The notes under the pieces: model-generated
Databases searched by the model: none
Told to the model about the DNA's origin: nothing
Seen by the model: only the letters and a program-made list of their open reading frames with translations
DNA from: Mangrovivirga cuniculi
Lineage (GTDB): Bacteria > Bacteroidota > Bacteroidia > Cytophagales > Cyclobacteriaceae
DNA length: 64,000 bases
Direction of reading: 5' to 3'
Assembly: GCF_005166025.1 (NCBI RefSeq)
Contig: NZ_CP028923.1
Coordinates: forward strand, 1,552,001-1,616,000
Made by a program: the position numbers and the translations under genes
Shown here: positions 20,101-29,643 of the stretch, one piece after another
How the letters are laid out: the number at the start of each line of letters is the position of its first letter
Position numbering within the stretch: position 1 is the stretch's first letter

Positions 20101-20200
20101 GGCCAGGAAGCTTTGCGAGAAACTGAAAAGAGACATGACAGAACAGGAATGGGAATCTTATGTAGGAGAAGACATTCCGTATGAAGAAACTTGTAAATAA
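17192..20200 (+). CDS. nSTAND1-type NTPase with transmembrane helix, coiled coil and WD40 propeller
   Basis: A 1002-aa STAND-family signalling NTPase. Residues 19-35 carry the nSTAND1 signature NPFPGLRPFSVEERDLYFG, with Walker A GASGVGKSS near 58-67 and Walker B FLFLIDQFEE near 146-156. Winged-helix-like segments follow to about 430. A single hydrophobic helix (about 486-512) follows a basic stretch and precedes a 100-residue charged coiled coil (513-620). Residues about 670-960 form a WD40 propeller with repeated H-x-x-x-V...S-x-D...W elements. STAND proteins act as sensor switches that oligomerise on ligand binding. Here the NTPase would be cytoplasmic and the propeller on the other side of the membrane if the helix crosses it. 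The next gene starts 17 bp downstream, suggesting one operon. Confidence 0.85.
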   Translation: MSELVVHHELTGTGELKNPFPGLRPFSVEERDLYFGRENQVGEVIQKLTDNKAVTVVGASGVGKSSFMYCGVLPAVFSSMASVETGNWKSINVTPGDSPVKILARKLEESFEALEYEATLESLNEGIDGLTNILEDLHVVEKTNFLFLIDQFEEIFRFQTTEEYDKHDAQHYIDLILHAHQSQKVPFYVLINIRADFVGDCAQFPGLTKLINDSQFLIPQMTRDEKRKAIVGPIEAFDADIDPVLVDEILDDIGSSADQLPIMQHALMRTWNYWMRNKIGNEPITHAHYEAIGGMENALSEHAREAYLELTDDEKKICEKIFKAITEKGDDGRGVRRPAKLNEVVAIVNAPESKVIKVIDAFRKPGRTLLMPAYDTELADDSVIDISHESIMRIWVELHLWVEEEAESVKLYLRLAEAAEMHQEGKAGLWRPPDLQIALNWQTEQNPSPAWGLRYHKAYERTMLFLEYSQKEFEREQRIREKMQKRRLILARIVALVLGLGIVVALLFLLYAEHQRREADIQRAEAAKQKEVAEEQAQKAQINEKKALEESQRAEEQRLIAEQETERALKNERIAQTQMVIADRERRRAIEQTLVADSARKVAMTEEQKAYRLRMLSIAKSMAIKSVQLTDSAKKSLVARQAYNFYHEYGGKKHDPDIYDGMYYALKAMEEPSYNSLLAHTQNVRSIVTSKDSRYVYSAGSDGRIIRWNAKDPQKGHDIIAHYPGRINRTLALSKDERYLACAGDFNYIEIYDLQDVKSKPVKVKTNTREIWYLTFTPGKRGLIASGSDKRVIYWDNEKVTDLLSSDSKINDITLSPDGSKLIVAKNNGEVTEVDRSNGNTSKVIYRDRKNIPVITSAFSHSGRYLVLGGEKGEVTILNVINGSIVAKLSGHQARVNNITFSHDDKRLATGSFDKTVRLWNMDNLFDPPIVLRDHEDWVWSIQFTPDNNYLLAGCRDHLIRLWPTQTKLMARKLCEKLKRDMTEQEWESYVGEDIPYEETCK

Positions 20201-20216
20201 ATAACAACCAAAACAG

Positions 20217-21326
20217 ATGACTGATCAATTTTTTAAGCTATTTAAAAAGACAGCTATAATTTTAGGTAGCTTGATACTATTTCCCGGTCTGATTTTCGGA
20301 CAGGTAAAAGAAGAAGCAAATGGGTGTGCCAAAACACTTCAAAATGCACGAAAAACCTATGAGCAGGGAAGGATTGAAGAGATACCGGGCTTGCTGAATG
20401 AATGTCTTCAATCGGGTTTTAATGAGCAGGAAAAAGTAGAAGCATACAGGTTACTTACTCTGGCAAACCTTTATTTTGACGAGAAAGGCAAGGCGCAGGA
20501 ATCGATGCTGAAAATGTTAAAAATTGATCCTGAATACGAGATCAATCCGGTTGTGGATCCGCCTGAATTTATCAATCTCTATAATATGTTCAGAACCAAT
20601 CCGGTTTATCTGTTTGGAGGAATGGCAGGAGCAAATTTTACCCAGGTAAACGTAATTCAGAATTATAGTCTTGATAATCCGGAATTAACCGATGCTGAGT
20701 ATCGTGTAAGAACGGGCTTTCAGGTAGGAGTGATCTTTGAATTTTCGTTAAGTAAAAGAATATCTTTGATGACAGGTCCACAGTTCAATTTTCTCACTTA
20801 TGAATACAGAGAGAGTAAGCTGGGATTTGCCAAAGAAACCTTTATAGAGAAGCAAAGCAGAATTTCTCTTCCGCTAACTTTTAAGTATGAATTTAATGGG
20901 GATAAAATAATTCCTTTTTTTCGAATTGGTGCAGAAGGAAACTATTTACTTGGAGCAGAAGCTGATGTGGAACGATTTGATGATTTTGGAGACCAGGATG
21001 TTGCTGATGGAAACAGAGGAGTAAAAGGTCCTTCAGTAGATCTTTCAGAACAGCGGATGAACTTTAACTGGTCAGTAGTTGCCGGTGGAGGTATAAAAGT
21101 CAGGGAACTGTTGGGTAGAGGTTATTTTACGTTTGATGTTCGTTATGCTTATGGAATGATGAATGTAGTTAACCCGGAAAACCGATATTCAAATACAGAA
21201 TTAAAATACGACTACCTTCACCTGGATGATGATTTTAAAATGAATAACCTGATGATTTCGATTGGTTATACAGTGCCGGTATATCGTCCGAAGTTAAAGA
21301 AGAATAAAAAGGATCTTATTTATTGA
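20217..21326 (+). CDS. Outer-membrane protein with N-terminal TPR-like domain and PorT-like beta-barrel
   Basis: A 369-aa exported protein. A basic start then a hydrophobic core (about 11-29) ending in FGQ forms a signal peptide. Residues about 35-115 are helical and TPR-like (KTYEQGRIEEIPGLLNECL). Residues about 130-360 show alternating amphipathic strands ending in aromatic residues, as in the outer-membrane beta-barrel (PorT-like) family common in Bacteroidota. It lies 17 bp after the STAND gene and is probably co-transcribed, so NTPase and barrel may form an envelope-spanning pair. The gene ends just before the repeat zone. Confidence 0.78.
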   Translation: MTDQFFKLFKKTAIILGSLILFPGLIFGQVKEEANGCAKTLQNARKTYEQGRIEEIPGLLNECLQSGFNEQEKVEAYRLLTLANLYFDEKGKAQESMLKMLKIDPEYEINPVVDPPEFINLYNMFRTNPVYLFGGMAGANFTQVNVIQNYSLDNPELTDAEYRVRTGFQVGVIFEFSLSKRISLMTGPQFNFLTYEYRESKLGFAKETFIEKQSRISLPLTFKYEFNGDKIIPFFRIGAEGNYLLGAEADVERFDDFGDQDVADGNRGVKGPSVDLSEQRMNFNWSVVAGGGIKVRELLGRGYFTFDVRYAYGMMNVVNPENRYSNTELKYDYLHLDDDFKMNNLMISIGYTVPVYRPKLKKNKKDLIY

Positions 21327-21356
21327 ATTGAGGTTGGGGAAGATAATAACAACATC

Positions 21357-21534
21357 TGGTTCGTGGAGACACGAACCAGGGCTGTCTTGCCCGATCGAGC
21401 GCGTTTAGCGATAGTATAACGTGTTTGTGAAAGTTATTGAGTTATTAGGTTGATTAGTTATTAATCCCCCTGACTCGATATTTTTGAACCAGGATGAGCC
21501 AGGATAGAAAAGATTAATAAGATTGTTTCGAAGA
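21357..21534. repeat. Hairpin and degenerate repeat segment preceding the tandem array
   Basis: Begins 30 bp after the barrel gene with a perfect 9-bp inverted repeat (21357-21365/21370-21378, 4-base loop), then a 4-bp GGGC/GCCC hairpin. The next stretch (about 21394-21530) is shared in degenerate form with 37010-37140. No coding potential is seen and there is no U-tract, so it is not a standard terminator. Confidence 0.6.
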
Positions 21535-22372
21535 TGCTGTTCGAGATGTTAGCGAAGCGTATCTCGAATCATTAATAAATAGGATCTTAGATCCGTGTCT
21601 GCTGAATCACAATTACTATTATTGAATCAACCATGATTCAGGTGTATTATAATGCTTCCCTGGTTCAAGCTTCCCGCTTGGACCGATAACATCTTGCCAC
21701 CAACCAACAGATTTCTCCTTACTGATTCACCTCTCGGCTCACAGCACAAGACGATCGAAATGACGGGTGAAGGATTGGTTTGTGCTTATTACTTGGGGAA
21801 TGGATTAGATATAAAACAGTTACTAATTATAACCAAAGCAACACCCCGAACGTCATTTCGAATCCCTTGAGGTGAGAAATCTGTCTCATAAATAATTAGC
21901 ATATGTTGCTGTTTGAGAACCAGGTTGGGCATCTTTAGAGAGAATGTAACGCGTTTGTGAAAGGTACCATAGATTGCAAGGATCGAAGAGAATTACAGAT
22001 TCAATGAAATAAAAACGTTACATAAAAAAGGGAGGACCCACATCCATTGACTTTTTTGCTTCGTTTTTGTGTCAAGACAAAAATGAAGAGAAAGAAAGCG
22101 GTCTGCATCTGGATTTACAGGATTCAAAGATAAACAGGATTGCCCTCGACTCGAAAATTAAAAAAACACACCACTAAGACGCAGAGGTATCAAAGTAAAC
22201 AGCAAGCTGTTTTTGTTTTTCACCACGGAGCACACAGAGAGCACGGAGAAAATTGCTGATACAATTTCTTCTAACTACCAGTATAATTAGATCTCTATAG
22301 CCCCAATTTAATTTAAGGATTCTCTGTTCTCACTCTCATACTCGCTCTGCTTTCGGGGGGATCAATTTTTGT
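21535..22372. repeat. ~840-bp tandem direct repeat, copy 1
   Basis: First full copy of a long direct repeat; copy 2 starts 838 bp later with near-identity across the unit. Inside are a 7-bp hairpin (21541-21547/21561-21567), a GC-richer hairpin centred near 21672, an imperfect inverted repeat whose arms (21708-21766 and 21846-21884) share CAGATTTCTC and TCGAAATGACG, a 12-bp hairpin (22059-22070/22077-22088), and CACCACGGAG-type short motifs near 22220. The ORFs inside start and stop within repeat DNA and encode no recognisable protein. No transposase is present. Confidence 0.9.
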
Positions 22373-23212
22373 TGCTGTTCGAGATGTTAGCGAAGCGTAT
22401 CTCGAATCATTAATAAATAGGATCTTAGATCCGTGTCTGCTGAATCACAATTACTATTATTGAATCAACCATGATTCAGGTGTATTATAATGCTTCCCTG
22501 GTTCAAGCTTCCCGCTTGGACCGATAACATCTTGCCACCAACCAACAGATTTCTCCTTACTGATTCACCTCTCGGCTCACAGCACAAGACGATCGAAATG
22601 ACGGGTGAAGGATTGGTTTGTGCTTATTACTTGGGGGAATGGATTAGATATAAAACAGTTACTAATTATAACCAAAGCAACACCCCGAACGTCATTTCGA
22701 ATCCCTTGAGGTGAGAAATCTGTCTCATAAATAATTAGCATATGTTGCTGTTTGAGAACCAGGTTGGGCATCTTTAGAGAGAATGTAACGCGTTTGTGAA
22801 AGGTACCATAGATTGCAAGGATCGAAGAGAATTACAGATTCAATGAAATAAAAACGTCATATAAAAAAAGGGAGGACCCACATCCATTGACTTTTTTGCT
22901 TCGTTTTTGTGTCAAGACAAAAATGAAGAGAAAGAAAGCGGTCTGCATCTGGATTTACAGGATTCAAAGATAAACAGGATTGCCCTCGACTCGAAAATTA
23001 AAAAAACACACCACTAAGACGCAGAGGTATCAAAGTAAACAGCAAGCTGTTTTTGTTTTTCACCACGGAGCACACAGAGAGCACGGAGAAAATTGCTGAC
23101 ACAATTTCTTCTAACTTCCAGTATAATTAGATCTCTATAGCCCCAATTTAATTTAAGGATTCTCTGTTCTCACTCTCATACTCACTCTGCTTTCGGGGGG
23201 ATCAATTTTTGT
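22373..23212. repeat. ~840-bp tandem direct repeat, copy 2
   Basis: Second full copy, 840 bp long, directly adjoining copy 1. Differences from copy 1 are scattered single-base changes and one-base indels (for example an extra G near 22636 that changes the reading of an internal ORF). The near-identity indicates a recent duplication or ongoing gene conversion. It contains the same internal hairpins and inverted repeat and no gene. Confidence 0.9.
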
Positions 23213-23461
23213 TGCTGTTCGAGATGTTAGCGAAGCGTATCTCGAATCATTAATAAATCGGATCTTAGATCCGTGTCTGCTGAATCACAATTACTATTAT
23301 TGAATCAATCATGATTCAGGTGTATTATAATGCTTCCCTGGTCCAAGCTTCCCGCTTGGACCGATAACATCTTGCCACCAACCAACAGATTTCTCCTTGC
23401 CGATTCGCCTCTCGGCTCACAGCACAAGACGATCGAAATGACGGGTAAAGGATTGGTTTGT
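23213..23461. repeat. ~840-bp tandem direct repeat, partial copy 3
   Basis: About 250 bp matching the start of copies 1 and 2, then diverging abruptly after 23461. In this copy the hairpin near 23340-23362 is perfectly paired where the other copies have a G-T wobble. The remaining DNA to 23729 is AT-rich, holds no recognised feature and presumably carries the promoter of the LamG lipoprotein gene. Confidence 0.87.
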
Positions 23462-23729
23462 GAATATAGGAAATCAGGCTTGATTGATGTGATATTATTG
23501 TAAAATACCCGAGTCACAGAGTTTACATTTCATTAAAAGTTTGAAGTTGTCCTGGGGAACACTCCAAACAGACAAGTTGCTATACTGTAATAATACTTTT
23601 AAATAGATTTTTCAGGCAATGATTTAAAACCTAAGATATTACTTAAAGAAAAAACTTTTATTATTAAAAACCATCATATATATTTACCGCTGATATAATT
23701 TTTTTATTCAACCAAAAGGATTTTTAGAC

Positions 23730-24491
23730 ATGCGATTCAATAAACTAAGCCAGGGGCTACTTGCTCTTGTATTCATTTCTGTATTTTCAATTATTACATC
23801 ATGCGACAATGGAGGAGAAGAACCTGTCGAGCCAGAAGTAAAAGATATACCCCGTGACGGACTGGTAGCATTCTATCCCTTCAACGGTAATGCAAATGAT
23901 GAGAGTGAAATTGGAGTTGCTGCGAATGGGGTAGTAGGTAAATCTAATGGAGAAGATAATGCGATTTTAGTGGAAGATCGATTTGGTAACCCGAATAGTG
24001 CTTACCAAATGAATGGGGATGGTATTGGAATATATATTGACTTACCTGAAAAGTTAGTAGTTCAAGATGACTTAACGGTTTCATGCTGGGTAAAAGATTG
24101 TACAATTGGAGAAGTTTATGAGGGTAGTCAATATACGTTAAGATATGAGAAAAATGGACCAGGATTCACCCCATCCATTTTTACAAAAGATGCTTCTCCA
24201 GGGTTTGTGTATTATTATGATGAAATGGTCAATTCTGGCTGGTTAATGGTGACTTTTACCTGGGATAATACTGAACAAGAATTAAAACTTTATTATAATG
24301 ATAATTTAGTATCCACTTCCTCTCACGATGGTATTTTTGAAAATGAGAGCACGAGTTCAGCTCTATCTATTGGCGATGGTGGAGGTAATGGAACCTATTA
24401 CGATGGAAAAGTTGATGACCTAATCATCTATCACAAAAAATTGAGTGAGGATGAAATCACCGCCATTTATAATCAAACCATTACTAAATAA
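23730..24491 (+). CDS. LamG/concanavalin-like surface lipoprotein
   Basis: A 253-aa lipoprotein. An N-terminal basic/hydrophobic segment ends in the lipobox SIITSC with Cys at about position 25, so the mature protein should be lipid-anchored. Residues about 43-250 form a LamG-type jelly roll: LVAFYPFNGNANDESE at the start is the classic Laminin_G_3 opening, with a later VSCWVK strand, GWLMVTFTWD, and a terminal GKVDDLIIYHKKLSEDEI block. Such domains bind glycans or act as adhesion modules. It starts after the repeat array, and the next gene begins 9 bp after its stop, so they are probably co-transcribed. Confidence 0.82.
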   Translation: MRFNKLSQGLLALVFISVFSIITSCDNGGEEPVEPEVKDIPRDGLVAFYPFNGNANDESEIGVAANGVVGKSNGEDNAILVEDRFGNPNSAYQMNGDGIGIYIDLPEKLVVQDDLTVSCWVKDCTIGEVYEGSQYTLRYEKNGPGFTPSIFTKDASPGFVYYYDEMVNSGWLMVTFTWDNTEQELKLYYNDNLVSTSSHDGIFENESTSSALSIGDGGGNGTYYDGKVDDLIIYHKKLSEDEITAIYNQTITK

Positions 24492-24500
24492 TAAACTGTT

Positions 24501-27500
24501 GTGCTTCGAATTTTTGTTTTTGTTGCTATAAGCGTTCTAATATTTAACGTTTCTTATTCACAAGAAGACTTATTTATCCTAAATAGCGCAAATGAGTTTA
24601 CTACTGAGGAAACTGTTTGCCAGGGAACTCCATTGGAATTCGTTATTATAAATGGATATACTGATATTCCTGGAGGGCAGTATCAAAAATTATTTCTTCA
24701 CTATGATAATGGGAAAATAGCTGATAGTATAGAGTTCAAACAATATGAATTTAATACGTTAAAAGGAAGTTATCAGATCCCTTTTGATTTTGAAGTCGGA
24801 ACGTTTGAATTTCGTATTATAAAAGACCCTGGAAATATTGGCGATACTATTACATATCCGGTCACAATTACTATCGAAGCTACACCTACAAATGTCACCC
24901 TAGATACATTAGAAAAAGACGGACCCCTTAAATTCACCTTTACAAATACAGATGATCCTGTGCCATTAACTGGTGGGAAACATGTAGTGCCAGATAATAC
25001 ATCAGTAATAGAAAAATATTCTGGCACCGCTGGAGTATACAGTGATAATAATGATAATTATTTTTTCTATCCTCAGTATACTTTGCCGGGATCGTATGAA
25101 ATAATTTATAGTGTAACTGCGGTCTATGAAGATAATTTAACATGTACCCAAAGATCAGCTCCAAAAAATGTTTACGTCAATGATGAAAATGGTGTAATTC
25201 AATTTACCGATGGTGACATTAATTTGGGCTCAAATGATTTTTGCCTGGGAGGTAGCGAATCTCAATCAATCGAGTTTGCTGTTCGCTTTTCTAATTATTC
25301 TCAAGGTTTTCCTAAAACAGTTAAATCATATAATAGAATTATAGATATCGATCCAATTGATCCAATCGATCCTCGAGACCCAATCGATCCCAGAGATCCA
25401 TTGGATCCTCGCTTTGATGATCCCTTTTAGTAGCTCCAGGTGAAAACAGGACTAATGTCGAAAATGAACTATTTTTAAGTCAAAGTTTAACCACTCAGTT
25501 AGCCACGACAAGTGATAATGAATGTTTTTATAGACATGATCGAATTAATTTTCAGATAACAAGTCTGGAAGTTGTAACTAATAATGGTGTCGATGTAACA
25601 GGAAATGTCCTTCAAAATTATTCTTTACCGGCAGTGGGAGACTCTACTTTCTCTGGGAGTCTAAATTATTCAAATTTAAACACCAATGTAGAATCAGTTT
25701 CAATATATGTTAACTTATCTTATTTAAATGAGTATACAGATATCGATGGCTCAACTAATTGTATTCCTAAGCCGAATAATTTCACAGCAAATACTAGAAT
25801 ATTAGTTGCAGAAGTGAATTTAAAAGATGCTCCGAATCCTGACATTGATTTACCTAATTTGCTAGAACTTTGCGATAATGACCAAACACAGAATGACATT
25901 GTATTAAGTTTTAATGCAACCAATGGTACTCCTAATCCAGACAATGGAGTTTATAATTTCATTAAAAATGGAGTTATAAATAGAAGAGAATCTGATTATT
26001 TTTCAGGGGAAGCTATCGGTCCAGGTGAATATCAATTATTTTACGAATACCTTGGAGACGTCCAGTTTTGTAATCAAAAATCGGATACGATTGAATTTAC
26101 GGTTAATGAAACCCCGGAAATAACCATCGATTATGATGATGGTTGTGTTGGTGAACCTATAGCCTTTTCTAATTCAATTAATAATTTAACAACTTCTGAA
26201 CTGCAAGGAGCTCAATACATTTGGTCTTTTGGAGATGGAGATAGAGATAGTGTATCAAATTCTCTTAAATCATTTTCAAATGATGGCCCGTATGCAGTGG
26301 AACTTCAAGTAACAACTGCTGATGGATGTACTGGTTTTTCGGCTAGAAGTTTCGTAAATATATCGCAATACCCAATAGTTGATTTTAGTTATTTCGGTGC
26401 TTGCTCAGGCAGGTTAACGAATTTAAAGCCAATAATTATAAATGAGGAAGAAATATCGATTGACTCGGTAAGGTGGAATGTCGAAAACATATTATATACC
26501 GAGAGTTACACTGATTCAATTGATATCGCGTTAAATTCATCTGGTTTTCAACCAATTAATCTTGAAGTGTTTCTAGAGTCTGGATGTAATGCAGATACAA
26601 CCAAAAACATCTTCATCCAACCTGTAATCAATGTATACAACTACATCGAAGATTTTGATGATGAAATTTACCAGGGATGGGTATCTACCGGTCAGATAGA
26701 TAATTCGTTAACTTCAAGCTGGTTGGAGAATGATACTTGGTTAGGGAAAAATGGGGTTTGGGCCACAAACAGAAATTCTGACTCGTATCATAATAACGAA
26801 TCATCCTACCTGGAATCACCTTGTTTTATCCTCGATGATACACAGGTTCCGATGCTCGATCTTGATATCGCATCAAAAACTGATATCCAGGCAGATGGTG
26901 TGGTGATCGAATATACGCTCGATGGTGGTAGGACCTGGATAAAATTAGGCAAGAAAGATAGTGGCCTGGGATGGTATAATGCAGCTAACTTATTGGGAGC
27001 CCCCGGTTCTGAAGGTAACAACATCACGCGTGAGGGATGGGCAGGAGATTTTGACTGGCAGAAAGCTGCTTTTCAGCTGGATGATGTGAAATTTGATGCT
27101 AATGGTCAGCCTGTGAAATTCAGATTAATGTTTGGATCTAATGCTGATAATCCTTTTGGAATTGACTTGAGCGGATTTGGTATCAATAAATTTTCGATCG
27201 TTGAACGAAACAGAACAATGGTAATCGAGTCTTTCCTCAGTAATGTGCCTGGTGATAATATGATGTCTGAATCAGTTACTTACCTTGATAATTTACTGGA
27301 AGGTAAGGAAGACCAGGTGATCGATATTCGTTATCATATTAACAGCCCGAATCAGGATCCGGTATTTCCTTATAATACCGCAGACTTCAGTGCTAAACGA
27401 TTGCATTACGGTATTGATGTGGCACCAAGGACAGTTTTCGATGGGTATTTTGATACCGATGTGGATCATCCTATACAAGAAGAGAATTATGGAGCAGATG

Positions 27501-28216
27501 TTTATGATCGAAGGTCCCTCGTTTCATCCCCTTTCAATATTGATTTGAATGTAACTGAAAATCCGGACAAACTGGATATTGAAGTTCGCATCACTAAAAA
27601 TATTACTGGAGAAGATATTGAAGACGACCTGGTTCTTATGGTAGGGATGGTTCAGAAAGAATTCGAATTGGATGGTACGATGTATAAAAACGTATTGAGA
27701 AAATTCATTCCTAACGCAGGAGGCACCACAATTATCGGTGATTGGATCGATGAGGATACCACGCGTGAGGAAATTGTTAACTTAACCTGGATGACTGATT
27801 ATTACAGTGATCTGAATGTTGAAGCCTCATATCGATTGGTAGCATATCTTTTCAGGGCGCAGGATATTGAGCAGACGAAAGAGATCGTGCAGGGAGCTTT
27901 TTACGATCTTGATAATGGATTGCCTGCACCGAATATTATTACCAGTGTAGATGATGAATTTATAAGTGGTGATTACCTGCTTTATCCAAATCCGGCCAAC
28001 GAAAAATTAACTATCAGAGTTCCGGAGCAATTTAGCGGTAAAGCTGAATATTCTATCTATTCACTTCACGGCAACCTGGTTGAGTCTGGCGTGATAAAGA
28101 GAACTAATAGTAAGCAAATCAACACATTTAATTTTTCACCAGGAATGTATTATATCCAGATAATGGAAGAAGGGAAGAATACACCTGTGACAAAGAAGTT
28201 TAGTATAATCAAATGA
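24501..28216 (+). CDS. T9SS-secreted PKD-containing surface protein, interrupted by a 1-nt frameshift
   Basis: Two open frames (24501-25430 and 25421-28216) belong to one gene. The first starts with a GTG and a signal peptide (to about residue 20), has Ig-like segments and ends in a Asp-Pro repeat linker. The second continues with sensible sequence (LVAPGENRTNVENELFLSQ), a PKD domain (IWSFGDGDRDS, about 210 residues into it), a large beta-rich region, and a C-terminal type IX sorting domain (YPNPANEKLTI...YYIQI). Adding one T to the TTTT at 25425-25428 joins them into about 1238 aa. The protein would cross the outer membrane by the T9SS and remain on the surface. It could be a sequencing error or a true null allele. 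Its stop overlaps the next start by four bases. Confidence 0.8.
25349..25412 (+). repeat. Asp-Pro microrepeat within the T9SS gene
   Basis: Short imperfect DNA repeats built on GATCC(A/C) and ATCGATCC encode a DPIDPIDPRDPIDPRDP-like linker. It probably forms an extended rigid or calcium-sensitive spacer between Ig-like domains. It sits a few bases before the frameshift, so slippage in this tract could contribute to frame changes. Confidence 0.75.
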
Positions 28217-29372
28217 TAAAAAGAGTCTTATCAACAATGCTAATGACGGCAATGCTCGGTGGTTGTACCACCGATGCATTTGTCGGTGAAAATGATTCCC
28301 CATACTTTAATAAGTTTTACGGAAATGCGAATGACGATGGCTCTTACCGGGTTAGTCAACTGGAAGACGGGGGATATTTAATCGTAGGAAGTACGGAAAA
28401 GCTCACTGGTACTGATACTGATATTTTGGTTATTAAAAGTGACAATCGGGGTAATCTTGTATGGGAACAGGTTTTCGGAGGTGAACTACAAGATTTTGGT
28501 ACTGACGGAGTGATTGCTTCAGATGGTAACTTATACATAACCGGTCTGATCACCAATGATTCTACCGAAGACGAAAATGTAGCTCTTGTCTCATTAAATC
28601 CAACAACTGGTGAATTGATCAATTCATCTTCTTTTGGATTGCCAGATCGTATGGAGCGCGGGTTGAAAATTTTTAATTCCAATTCAGGTTCGTTAATGGT
28701 CATGTTAAACCGTGACGATGAACAAGGTAGCGAGATGGTGATCTCAGAATTAAACCTGGCAACTCAGGATACTTTATACAGAGATTATGGTTTCATCAAT
28801 AATAAGGATAGTGTCAACATGGTTCTACAAACAGCTAATGATGATCTTGTTTGGTGTGGTACTGTAAGAAACACTTCTTTAACTAAAAATATCAGAGTCA
28901 CTTCGACAAATATCAATGGTCAGATATTATGGGATTATGTTATTAGAAACCAAAACCAGGAAGCTGCGGATATGGATGATGCGGGAGTAGGATATATCGT
29001 AGTTGGATCCAATGTTAATAATATGGTTCTTTCAATGGTTAATCGCAATGGTAATGGCCTTGTATGGGAATCGGAGATCGAAGAAACAGGAAAACAAAAA
29101 GCTTCGGCTGTAAGTAAAACTTCTGATGGAGGTTTTATTATAACCGGAACAACAAATTACGAAACGGAAAATGAAGAAATTATCCTGGTAAAGACAGATA
29201 GCCAGGGGAATGTTGAATGGAAAAAATACTTTGGAGGAAGCTCTAATGATCGGGGGCAGATGTACTGCAATCAACTGATGGCAGCTACGTATTATTAGGC
29301 ACCTCGACAATTTCAAATAATAGCATTTTAGAACTAATAAAGACAAGCGACAAAGGTTTATTGGTGGAATAA
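28213..29372 (+). CDS. Propeller-like lipoprotein, interrupted near its 3' end by a 1-nt frameshift
   Basis: A lipoprotein with lipobox MLGGC (Cys about residue 18) and recurring blades of the pattern DGGYLIVGST...ILVIKSDNRGNLVWEQVFGG, typical of uncharacterised beta-propeller proteins of Bacteroidota. As sequenced the frame stops at 29298 with a poor C-terminus. Adding one G to GGGGG at 29252-29256 gives the expected last blade (ADVLQSTDGSYVLLGTST, then LELIKTSDKGLLVE) and a stop at 29370-29372, just before a strong terminator. The start overlaps the T9SS gene by four bases, so the two are translationally coupled and may work together on the surface. Confidence 0.78.
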
Positions 29373-29395
29373 TTCATTATCCTCTCTATTTTATG

Positions 29396-29425
29396 AAGCC
29401 CGTTTTTTAACGGGCTTTTTGTTTT
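29396..29425 (+). terminator. Rho-independent terminator
   Basis: A 9-bp perfect stem (29396-29404/29409-29417) with a TTTT loop, followed by a T-rich run. It lies 24 bp after the frame-corrected stop of the lipoprotein gene and should end the 23730-29372 operon. Confidence 0.9.
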
Positions 29426-29430
29426 TAATC

Positions 29431-29540
29431 TTCCCTGGTTTAAGAGTCGGGTTTGGACCCATAACATCCAGCTATCCACAAACAGATTTCTCCTTGCTGA
29501 TTCGCCTCTCGGCTCACAGCACAAGACGAGCGAAATGATT
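29431..29540. repeat. Degenerate dispersed repeat copy
   Basis: Matches, with substitutions and deletions, the part of the 840-bp unit running from the CTGGTTCAAGC hairpin to the CGAAATGA end (compare 21657-21765). Same orientation as the tandem array. Not coding. Confidence 0.8.
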
Positions 29541-29643
29541 AAAAGTTATTGAGTTAATAGTTATTATGTTATTAGTACTCTTGACTCGGATAGTATACAT
29601 ACATACTGCAAAGACATAGAGGACTAATACTGTTTGATGATCT

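Noticed and set aside
21652-22714. Short open frames of 72-74 aa within the 840-bp repeats
   Set aside because: They lie wholly in repeat DNA, change length between copies through one-base indels, and encode low-complexity sequence from hairpin arms, so they are not genes.
21535-23461. CRISPR array
   Set aside because: Repeats are about 840 bp, contiguous and without spacers; there are no cas genes.
21535-23461. Insertion sequence
   Set aside because: No transposase reading frame and no clear terminal inverted repeats around the unit as a whole.
25421-25430. Programmed -1 ribosomal frameshift at CCCTTTTAG
   Set aside because: The heptamer does not fit X-XXY-YYZ re-pairing well, there is no clear downstream stem-loop, and similar breaks elsewhere point to a missing base.
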